From assembly GCF_003284925.1 (NCBI RefSeq), contig NZ_QMEX01000011.1, positions 1-64,000 on the forward strand: a stretch of 64,000 nt of DNA, given 5' to 3'. A program made the position numbers and the translations under genes. The notes beneath the pieces were generated by a model. That model worked only from the letters and a program-made list of their open reading frames with translations, did no database searches and was not told the DNA's origin. Source of the stretch: Mycolicibacter senuensis (lineage in GTDB: Bacteria > Actinomycetota > Actinomycetes > Mycobacteriales > Mycobacteriaceae). Within the stretch, counting starts at the first letter, position 1. Every line of letters begins with the position of its first letter. This document shows positions 16,389 through 24,400 of the stretch, in pieces.

Positions 16389-18064
16389 CGCAGGTCGTCT
16401 TCCTCGGCCCGCACCGCCCACTGCGCGAATCGCTCGCCGGCGTTGCGCTGCTTGATGAAATTGCGCACCACCCGGTCGATGTAGTCACCGAGGTCGTCGT
16501 TGAACACCTTGTGTTGACGCAGCTTTCGGCCGAAACCGCTGTCGGCGCCCAGGCTGCCGCCGAGGTGCACCTGGAAACCCGGGACCGAGTTGCCGTTGCC
16601 GTCATCGATCATCTGGCCCTTGAACCCGATGTCGGCCACCTGAATGCGGGCGCACGAGTTGGGGCAACCGTTGATGTTGACGGTGACCGGGACGTCCAAC
16701 TGCGCGTTGAGGTCATCCAGACGCTGCTCGAGTTCGGGCACCAGGCTTTGCGCGCGCACCCGCGTCTCAACGAACGACAGCTTGCAGAACTCCAGGCCGG
16801 TGCAGGCCATCAGGTTGCGCCGCCACGGCGACGGGTTGGCCGGCAGGCCCAGCGCCTCGAGTTCGGTCAGCAGGCCGTCGAGCTTCTCGTCGGGAACGTC
16901 GAGGATGATCAGCTTCTGATATGGGGTGAACCGGGCGCGGTCGCTACCGACCTGTTCCATCAGTTCGGCGATCTTGAGCAGCGTGGCGCCGTTGACCCGG
17001 CCGGAGATCGGGGCCACCCCGACCGCGTTGTGGCCGTTGCGGAGCTTCTGCACCCCGACATGGTCGATGGTCGCGGTGGGCTGGGCAGGGGCCGGGCCGT
17101 CGATCAGCTTGCGGCCCAGGTACTCGGTTTCGAGAACCTCGCGGAACTTTTCCACGCCCCAGTCCTTGATCAGGAACTTCAGCCGGGCCTTGGACCGCAG
17201 CCGCCGGTAGCCGTAGTCGCGGAAGACCCGGGTGACGGCTTCCCAGACGTCCGGGACCTCATCCAGCGGCACCCACGCGCCGAGCCGCTTGGCCAGCATC
17301 GGGTTGGTCGACAGGCCGCCACCGACCCACAGGTCCAGGCCGGGCCCGTGCTCGGGATGGTTGACGCCGATGAAGGAGATGTCGTTGATCTCGTGGGCGA
17401 CGTCCTGCAGGCCCGACACCGCGGTCTTGTACTTGCGTGGCAGGTTGGCGTACTCGGGCTTGCCGATGTAGCGCCGGACGATCTCGTCGAGCGCGGGGGA
17501 GGCGTCGAGCACCTCATCGAGAGACTCCCCGGCCAGCGGTGAGCCCAGCATGCCGCGCGGGCAGTCGCCGCAGGCCTCCAGGGTCTGCAGACCGACGGCG
17601 GCGAGGCGATCCCAGATCTCTGGAACCTTCTCGATCTCGATCCAGTGGTATTGCAGGTTCTGCCGGTCGGTGATGTCGGCGGTGCCCCGGGCGTAATCGA
17701 CCGAGATCTGACCGAGGGTGCGCATCGCGGTGGTCGACAGCGCCTTGCCGTCGCAGCGCACCCGCATCATGAAGTATTTGGCCTCCAGCAGGTCGGCGTT
17801 CTCATCGCCGGTGAAGGTGCCGTCGTAACCCTGCTCACGCTGGGTGTAGAGACCCATCCAGCGGAACCGGCCACGCAGGTCGTCCTTGGGGATGCTGTCG
17901 AAGCCCTGTTTGGAGTAGACGTCGATGATGCGCGCCTGCACGTTGAGCGCCGGGTCATCCTTCTTGAACTGTTCGTTGCTGTTGACCGGTTCGGTCTCAC
18001 CGAGTGCCCACTGGGCCTCGCTGCGCTGCCGGCCCTTGCTCGGCGCGGACGGGGTGGCGGTCAT
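16385..18064 (-). CDS. nirA: Ferredoxin-dependent sulfite reductase
   Basis: The 559-residue siroheme/[4Fe-4S] enzyme reduces sulfite to sulfide with six electrons from ferredoxin. Two nitrite/sulfite reductase repeats are visible. The cluster cysteines are in TGLEFCKL and NGCPNSCA, and an ACGDCPRG segment in the first half matches the family active-site region. It is the M. tuberculosis NirA/SirA (Rv2391) type. AAGGAGA ends 5 bases before the ATG and can be masked by an upstream hairpin. It heads the operon nirA-cysH-chelatase. Confidence 0.96.
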   Translation of the reverse strand: MTATPSAPSKGRQRSEAQWALGETEPVNSNEQFKKDDPALNVQARIIDVYSKQGFDSIPKDDLRGRFRWMGLYTQREQGYDGTFTGDENADLLEAKYFMMRVRCDGKALSTTAMRTLGQISVDYARGTADITDRQNLQYHWIEIEKVPEIWDRLAAVGLQTLEACGDCPRGMLGSPLAGESLDEVLDASPALDEIVRRYIGKPEYANLPRKYKTAVSGLQDVAHEINDISFIGVNHPEHGPGLDLWVGGGLSTNPMLAKRLGAWVPLDEVPDVWEAVTRVFRDYGYRRLRSKARLKFLIKDWGVEKFREVLETEYLGRKLIDGPAPAQPTATIDHVGVQKLRNGHNAVGVAPISGRVNGATLLKIAELMEQVGSDRARFTPYQKLIILDVPDEKLDGLLTELEALGLPANPSPWRRNLMACTGLEFCKLSFVETRVRAQSLVPELEQRLDDLNAQLDVPVTVNINGCPNSCARIQVADIGFKGQMIDDGNGNSVPGFQVHLGGSLGADSGFGRKLRQHKVFNDDLGDYIDRVVRNFIKQRNAGERFAQWAVRAEEDDLR

Positions 18065-18069
18065 CGATT

Positions 18070-18086
18070 CTCCTTCGAAAAAGGAG
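18070..18086 (-). promoter_or_regulatory. RNA hairpin masking the nirA Shine-Dalgarno
   Basis: In the nirA mRNA the order is CTCCTT-TTTCG-AAGGAG, a perfect 6-bp stem with a 5-base loop. The 3' arm (complement of 18070-18075) is the nirA Shine-Dalgarno; the 5' arm (complement of 18081-18086) is its exact complement. Translation of nirA would be blocked unless this stem is opened, which suits attenuation from the upstream leader. Confidence 0.65.
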
Positions 18087-18178
18087 CTGGCGGGATGGAG
18101 CGCGGGTCACCGGTGGCTGAGTCCGGCGGCGCAGATCCGTCGGCCAGCTGGAAGATACAGGTGGGCGGCTCTACGACA

Positions 18179-18274
18179 TCAAGGCAGACAGCGACAGGTG
18201 CAAACCCGCTTGAAATCGATGTGCCGCCGAGCCACCAGGGCAACCCCGGATGCGGTGCAGTAGGCGGCAGTCAC
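18179..18274 (-). CDS. Cysteine-rich leader peptide upstream of nirA (predicted cysteine attenuator)
   Basis: A GTG at 18274-18272 opens a 31-residue ORF ending VCTCRCLP-stop, with four cysteines, three of them in a run of five residues. CATAAT lies 7 bases before the GTG, so transcription should start on the GTG itself (leaderless). About 114 bases downstream is nirA with its masked Shine-Dalgarno. This is the arrangement described for mycobacterial polycysteine leaderless ORFs that derepress sulfur operons when cysteine is short. The frame continues open upstream, but a leaderless start explains the data best. Confidence 0.65.
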   Translation of the reverse strand: MTAAYCTASGVALVARRHIDFKRVCTCRCLP

Positions 18275-18281
18275 ACGGCCG

Positions 18282-18287
18282 ATTATG
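18282..18287 (-). promoter_or_regulatory. -10 element of the leaderless nirA-operon transcript
   Basis: CATAAT on the minus strand differs from the TATAAT optimum at one position. It is followed by 7 bases and then the GTG of the leader ORF. The remaining bases up to 18471 (about 180) hold no gene I can support and probably contain the divergent promoter of the gene at 18472. Confidence 0.65.
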
Positions 18288-18471
18288 CCATGGATGCCGA
18301 AAATCTTCCTTACCGGCGCAAAGTTGTGATCAGCGTGCGTAAAACTCAGTTGGGGCCCGAGGGCGAAGCGGTCGGTACGGGAGGACCGGATCGGGACAGC
18401 CGGGTGCGGATCCGGGTGCGGACCGCACCCAACGAGCTGATGGAAAGCCGATCGGAAGGCGGGTGGGACAG

Positions 18472-19014
18472 GTGAGTGTCGTCGACTTCGGATGGGAGCC
18501 GGTGTGGGAACCGCCACCGGCGCCTGAACCGCCGCCGCGGACCAACGGACGCGCCATGCTGCGACGCTGGCTGGCCATCGCGACCCTGGTGGCCGCGGTG
18601 GGCGGCGGCGGTTGGCTGGCGGTCCGGCATTACGAAACCCATATCGCCGGCCAGCAGGCCCTCGATGTGGCCGAGGCATATGTGTTGCGGCTGACCAACA
18701 TCGACGCCGACGACGTAGACCGGAGCTTCGCCGACATCGCCGACGGCGCCACCGGCGAGTTCGACGCGATGCATGCCCGGTCCGCGGCCAGGCTGCGCCA
18801 GCTGCTGATCGACAACAAGGCGACCGCGCGCGGCCACGTCGCCGAAGCGGTGGTCAAGTCCGCCGACCGGAACCATGCCGTGGTCGTGCTGCTGGTCAAC
18901 CAGGCGGTGCGCAACGCCGACAACCCCGAACCGGTGATCGACCGCAGCCGGATCCGGATGACCATGGACCGGATCGACGGCCGTTGGCTGGCCAGCAAGG
19001 TGGAGTTGGTATGA
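18472..19014 (+). CDS. Membrane-anchored protein, Rv2390c-like (Mce-associated type fold)
   Basis: The 180-residue protein has a Pro-rich cytoplasmic head (WEPPPAPEPPP), one transmembrane segment (about residues 30-48) and an extracytoplasmic domain. The domain (helical stalk, then VVVLLVNQAVRNAD and IDGRWLASKVELV) resembles the Mce-associated/VirB8-like NTF2 fold. It matches Rv2390c in size and place next to rpfD. The GTG at 18472 is preferred over the GTG at 18463, because GGGACAG precedes it. The stop overlaps the rpfD ATG (ATGA), so the pair is co-translated. Function unknown. Confidence 0.8.
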   Translation: MSVVDFGWEPVWEPPPAPEPPPRTNGRAMLRRWLAIATLVAAVGGGGWLAVRHYETHIAGQQALDVAEAYVLRLTNIDADDVDRSFADIADGATGEFDAMHARSAARLRQLLIDNKATARGHVAEAVVKSADRNHAVVVLLVNQAVRNADNPEPVIDRSRIRMTMDRIDGRWLASKVELV

Positions 19015-19418
19015 GGAAACTCACAGCGCTGGCGGCCGGTGTGCTGCTGATCGGTACTGCCGAACTGACCGCGCTGGCCCACGCCGACCCGATCAACTGG
19101 GAGGCCATCGCCAACTGTGAATCCGGTGGCGACTGGGCGGCCGATTCCGGTAACGGCGACTACGGCGGTTTGCAGATCAGTGCCGCGACCTGGGATGCCA
19201 ACGGTGGAGTCGGGCTGCCGTCGGACGCCAGCCGGCAGCAGCAGATCGCTGTGGCCAAGCGCATCATGGCCAGCGAGGGGCCTGCCGCCTGGCCGGCATG
19301 CGCGTCCCGCGGCGCCGCGGCCACCACCGGTGCCGGGGCGGCCCCGGTTGGCTCGCTGACCCACTATCTGTCGGCGCAGTTCGAGGACACCGTAGGGCCG
19401 GCCGTACCGGCCGACTGA
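19011..19418 (+). CDS. rpfD: Resuscitation-promoting factor RpfD
   Basis: The 135-residue secreted protein has a signal peptide (MRKLTALAAGVLLIGTAELTALAHA) followed by the Rpf domain (INWEAIANCESGGDW to AAWPACA). Rpf proteins are lysozyme-like peptidoglycan hydrolases that wake dormant cells. The catalytic Glu of CESGG is present, and the two domain cysteines can form the family disulfide. Only a short Ala/Gly linker and tail follow, so it is a compact Rpf. Synteny (Rv2390c-like gene before, hemW after) identifies it as RpfD (Rv2389c). Confidence 0.92.
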   Translation: MRKLTALAAGVLLIGTAELTALAHADPINWEAIANCESGGDWAADSGNGDYGGLQISAATWDANGGVGLPSDASRQQQIAVAKRIMASEGPAAWPACASRGAAATTGAGAAPVGSLTHYLSAQFEDTVGPAVPAD

Positions 19419-19468
19419 AGTAGCTACCCGGCAGCGCGGTACCTAGCGTCGTGGGATGATCGGGCCCT

Positions 19469-20647
19469 ATGACCACCGCGACCGCGGTAGCGCTGCCCGA
19501 GCTGGCGCCGGCCCGGTTTGACCAGCAAAGCCCGTTCGGGGTGTATGTGCATGTCCCGTTCTGCTTCACCCGCTGCGGGTACTGCGACTTCAACACCTAC
19601 ACCCCGGCTGAACTGGGCGGGGCCAACCCCGACGCCTGGGTGGCGGCGCTGGCCAGGGAGCTGGAGCTGGCCGCCGCCCGGCTGGGCGGCCCACGCGCCG
19701 ACACCGTGTTCGTCGGCGGCGGCACGCCCTCGCTGCTGGGCTCAGCGCGGCTGGCGGCGGTGCTCGATCATGTGCGCGAGCATTTCGGGCTCTCCGACGA
19801 CGCCGAGGTCACCACCGAGGCCAACCCGGAGTCGACGTCGCCGGAGTTCTTCGAGTCGATCCTGGCTGCCGGCTATACCCGGGTGTCGCTCGGGATGCAG
19901 TCGGTGGCGCCGCAGGTACTGGCCACCCTGGACCGCATCCACTCGCCGGGCCGGCCGGTTGCTGCTGCCCGCGAGGCGCGCGCAGCCGGCTTCCAACACC
20001 TCAACATCGACTTGATCTACGGCACCCCGGGTGAGTCCGACGATGATCTGCTTCGCTCGGTGGACGCCGCGCTGGAGGCGGGTGCCGACCATGTCTCGGC
20101 GTACAGCCTGATCGTCGAGGACGGCACCGCGCTGGCCCGACGGGTGCGGCGCGGCGAACTGCCCCTGCCAGACAACGACGTGATGGCGCATCGCTACGAG
20201 CTGGTCGACAGCCGGCTTCGGGCGGGCGGGATGGACTGGTATGAGGTGTCGAACTGGGCCCGTCCCGGCGCGGCCTGCCGGCACAATCTGGGCTACTGGA
20301 ACGGCGGCCGATGGTGGGGTGCGGGCCCGGGGGCGCACGGCTACGACGGCGCGCTGCGGTTTTGGAACGTCAAGCACCCCAACGCCTACGCGCAGCTCCT
20401 GGGCGAGATGACGCTGCCGATCGCGGGCTTCGAGGAACTCTCCGAGGTCGACCGGCACACCGAAGAGGTGATGTTGCGGTTACGCATGCGCGAGGGGCTG
20501 GCGCTGGCGGTTCTGGATCCGGGTGAGCGCGAACGCGCCGAGTCCGCCGTCGACGATGGCTTGCTGTGCGTCGACGGCGACCGGCTGGTGCTCACCGACC
20601 GCGGGCGACTGCTGGCCGATGCGGTGGTGCGTTCGCTGCTGGGGTAG
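19469..20647 (+). CDS. hemW: Radical SAM protein HemW (annotated HemN-like in mycobacteria)
   Basis: The 392-residue protein has the radical SAM motif CFTRCGYC (Cys32, Cys36, Cys39) after VHVPF, GGGTPSLL for SAM binding, and the HNLGYW motif typical of HemW. True coproporphyrinogen dehydrogenase HemN has a further cysteine and extra N-terminal part not seen here. A heme chaperone role is therefore more likely than coproporphyrinogen oxidation, although Rv2388c is historically called hemN. It begins 50 bases after rpfD at an ATG without a strong Shine-Dalgarno. Confidence 0.9.
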   Translation: MTTATAVALPELAPARFDQQSPFGVYVHVPFCFTRCGYCDFNTYTPAELGGANPDAWVAALARELELAAARLGGPRADTVFVGGGTPSLLGSARLAAVLDHVREHFGLSDDAEVTTEANPESTSPEFFESILAAGYTRVSLGMQSVAPQVLATLDRIHSPGRPVAAAREARAAGFQHLNIDLIYGTPGESDDDLLRSVDAALEAGADHVSAYSLIVEDGTALARRVRRGELPLPDNDVMAHRYELVDSRLRAGGMDWYEVSNWARPGAACRHNLGYWNGGRWWGAGPGAHGYDGALRFWNVKHPNAYAQLLGEMTLPIAGFEELSEVDRHTEEVMLRLRMREGLALAVLDPGERERAESAVDDGLLCVDGDRLVLTDRGRLLADAVVRSLLG

Positions 20648-20668
20648 CCGCCGCAGCGGAGCGACAGG

Positions 20669-20968
20669 TCAGCCGCTGAACCAGCCGCGCCCGCCGTCCC
20701 AGCTGCCGCAGATGCCGTTGAAGCAGCCATGGCCGAAACCGCCCTGACCGGGGATGAAGCCGCCGCAGCCCTGCCAGCCGGCGTCGTGTCCACAGCCACT
20801 GCCACCGCCGTTGCCGTCGGGCCCACCGGAACCGTGCGGTTGGGCCGCTACGGTCTGACCGGTCTGATCGGTCGTAGCTGCCGGCACCAGGCCGGTCGGG
20901 GCGACAGCGATCGCCGCAGCGGCGCCGGCTACGAACATCGTTCCCACGAAGTTTCGAATGCTTAGCAT
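20669..20968 (-). CDS. Small exported Gly/Cys-rich protein
   Basis: The 99-residue precursor starts at the ATG 20968-20966, preceded by GGAGAC on the minus strand. A signal peptide (MLSIRNFVGTMFVAGAAAAIAVAP) is followed by a Gly-rich mature part with four cysteines (GCGHDAGWQGCGG, GHGCFNGICGSW), likely two disulfides. An in-frame ATG at 20983 is also possible. It resembles small secreted mycobacterial cysteine-containing proteins, but no function is recognised. It is convergent with hemW (21 bases apart). Confidence 0.7.
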   Translation of the reverse strand: MLSIRNFVGTMFVAGAAAAIAVAPTGLVPAATTDQTGQTVAAQPHGSGGPDGNGGGSGCGHDAGWQGCGGFIPGQGGFGHGCFNGICGSWDGGRGWFSG

Positions 20969-21139
20969 GTCTCCATATTCCATACGGGCGCCCGACTTGC
21001 CAACCGTTGTGTGAGGACCGATACCGAATCGTGAACGCCCGTAACACCTCACCGCGCCGGCGGTGCAGCGGTGAGCGTCACGATCCGCGACGGCCCGGAC
21101 CGGCTACTCGGAGGCCGAAGGTCAAGATCGACGGGTGAG

Positions 21140-21155
21140 ATACCCGGCAGGGTAT
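21140..21155 (+). promoter_or_regulatory. CsoR-family operator upstream of the repressor gene
   Basis: ATACCC-GGCA-GGGTAT is a perfect 6-4-6 inverted repeat placed 31 bases before the GTG of the following repressor gene. CsoR/CstR-type proteins bind G/C-tract palindromes of this form, so autoregulation is likely. Confidence 0.7.
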
Positions 21156-21167
21156 AAAGGGGGGTGA

Positions 21168-21455
<288 letters not shown>

Positions 21456-21499
21456 CGGGCCGGTACCGTCGCGACACCGCATGCCGGGCCAGCCGAGGG

Positions 21500-24400
21500 C
21501 TACGCGAGCAGTTCGAGGATCTTTTTCGTCACCGCGGCCGCCGTCGGATGCTCCCACAGCAGCGTCGGCGACAGCGTCAGCCCGATCTGCTTTTCCAATC
21601 GACGTCGCACGGCGACGGTCATGATCGAGTCGACGCCCATTTCGATCAACGGAAGGTGGGGGTCTACGCCGTCCTCGGGGAGACCGAGTTGGCCCGCTAT
21701 CGCGGCGAATACCCGTTCCGCCACCCAATCGGAGGCCTCGGCGGGATCCTCGGGCAAGCCCGCCTGTACCAGATCGCGCGATTCGGCGACGTCGGATTCG
21801 GCGGGGGCGATGTCGGCAAGCATGGCTACCGACGCCGCGAGCGGCGTGACCGGCAGTACGACAGCGTTGGCTTGGTCATCGCGCATCGCCAGGTCCAGCG
21901 CCCACATCGCATCGTCGGCGCTGACGGTTTCCATGCCCATGGACTCGAGCTGCGCGGCAACGTACTCGGAGGTCGACCCCATCCCCAGACCACGCCACGC
22001 CGTCCAGGCGACGCTGATGGTTCGGTCACCCAGCTTGCGGCGTTGCCGGGCGAACGCATCGAGAAACGCATTTCCGCACGCGTAGGCGCCCTGACCCGGA
22101 AAGCCGGTGAGGTAACCACATGACGAGAACAGCAGCATCCAGTTCAGCGTCCCCGGTGGGAACATTTCATCAAGCACCCGTGCGCCGGTGACTTTTGCGT
22201 GCATGGAAGCGTCGACCTGCGCAAGCGTGGTGTCAGTCAGCAGCGCGCCGGTCTCGATACCTGCGGCATGCACTACCCCGAGTACCGGCGGCAGATCCCT
22301 CAACGCGTGGTGCAGGGCCGCCGCAGCCCCGGCTGCGCCGATGTCGACGGCGGCCACTCGCACGAATACCCCGCGTTCCTCCAGCGATCGGACCGTCTGC
22401 GCCAACCCCGGGTTCGCCGGGGCATCCGCTAGTGCCCTGTCCGGCATTCCCGAACGCGACACGAGCACAAGGCGTCTGGCGCCGAGGTCGACCAACCGGT
22501 GGGCCATCTGCCGTCCGAGGGCGCCGGTACCCCCGGTGATCAGGTAGGTACCGCCCGGCGAGCACTGCATCGGTTCACCGACGCACGTCGCGGGCGCCAG
22601 GCGTGCGGTGTAGGCGATGCCGTCACGCACCACCACCACCCCGTGTCCGGTCAGGGAACTCAGCGCGGGTACGGGCAGCTGGGGCTCGGACAGCTCCTCA
22701 AACAGGTCCAAGACCCCGCCCCAGAGCTGGGGGTGTTCGGCGGCGGCCACCCGGGACAGACCCCATAGCGGCGCCTGCTCGATATCGGTGCCTTCATGCA
22801 CGTTTCGGGTCAGCACCCACAGCCGTGCCTTAGAGCCCTGTCCTACCAGGCATTTCAGTGTCCGCAGGACTAAGTCGATGGACACCCTCGGCTCATCGCG
22901 CGGCTCGGTCAATACCAGGACCACCGCACCGGAACCAGAGCTTGCGTCACCAGACCTTAGTTCCGCAGGGTCTGCGACGCTGCGGGTAGGCACGCCGGCA
23001 GCGGCCAGATCGCGGGTACACCATGCTCGCGTTTCGTCGGTGCCGCCGATCAGGGTGACGTGCTCGGGGCGATCGGTGTCACGCCACGCTGTCGGGTGCC
23101 ACGCCAATCTGTGTACCAGGCGGCTGGATTCACGTGCTCCGGACCGCTCGAGATCTTCGAAGGCCAACCCGGTCATCGCGACCAGCACCGTGCCGGCAAG
23201 GTCGGTGATCACGACGTCGGTGATCGCTCCTGCTGCGCGGCGGCGCGCGTGGAGCACGGCCTCGCCGCAAGGCGGGCCGAACACCGCCACCCGCTCAATA
23301 CGCGCGGGCATCTTGAGGCGTCCCGGGTCGCTGAAAAGGACCGACGCCGTCGATGTCGCGGCATCGAGAAGTCCTGCCCAGGTCGCCGGAGTCGATCCGT
23401 CCGGCTCGGCGTTGACCCGCGCCAGCAATTCGCCGTCGCCGCAGCGTAGTTCCAGAATCTCCCACTCGAATCCCATGGCGGTGACACCGAGCGATTCCAG
23501 CAGGTCGATGACGTGGGTCGAAGGCAGCACCTCCGTGCAACGTCGTTGCACGACCGGCAGTTCGAAGGCCGGCGCTGCGACGACGTTGTTGACCTCGGCA
23601 ACCGCCGTGCAATGGGTCAGCCAACCGCCCCCGGCCGGCGTGTCGTCTGGCTCCACGAGGCGTGAGGCCAGGCTCAGGCAGTGTTCCTGCAGCACCACCT
23701 GGATGTCGCGGGTCCGTCCGGGTGCGACCGGCGTGCGTAGCCGCACATCTGCCAAATCCGTTGTGGCGGCGTTCAGCATCGTGTTCAGTAGAACGGCGGC
23801 GGGGACGATCTCGGTGCCCTGTACGGGATGATCGCCGGGATAGGGCCGGTTGGACATATCCAGTCGGGTCTGCCACATGCGGGTGGGAACGGCGCCGGTG
23901 ATATCCACTGGGCCGCCTAGGAGCGTGTGGGTATCGACGTCGTGAATCCCGCCGCCGGCCGGTGGGGGAGTCGGAGTGCGCCACAAGTGCTGATGCTGCC
24001 ATTGGGTGACCGGCAGGTTGTCGGTCCAGGGCGAGGTGGCCGTGACGCCGTGCGGGAACGACGCCCCGTGGCAGTACAGCGAAGCCAGCGCACGGGTGAC
24101 CGCGCGCAGCTCGGGCTGTTGACGCCGGAGGGTGGGGACCACGCCGTGCTCGTCGATCCCGAGGTGTGACAACGTTTCGGCAATCGAGTGCGAGACCACC
24201 GGATGGGCTGATATCTCCAGAAACAGTCGGTGCCCGTCGTCGGCCGCGGCGATAACGGCCTCAGCGAATCGCACTCGACCCCGTAGGTTGGCCACCCAAT
24301 AGCGCGAGTCGCGGGGCGCCGTTGAGCGGGGATCGTCCAGCGCGGTCGTGTACAGCGGGACGGAGGGTTCGTCTGCCGGCGGGAGTCCTGCGGTAAGCCG

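Noticed and set aside
20592-21047. Arg-rich frame overlapping the Gly/Cys-rich exported protein gene
   Set aside because: The competing frame at 20968-20669 has a clear signal peptide, a Shine-Dalgarno and a plausible mature protein; the Arg-rich translation is a shadow.
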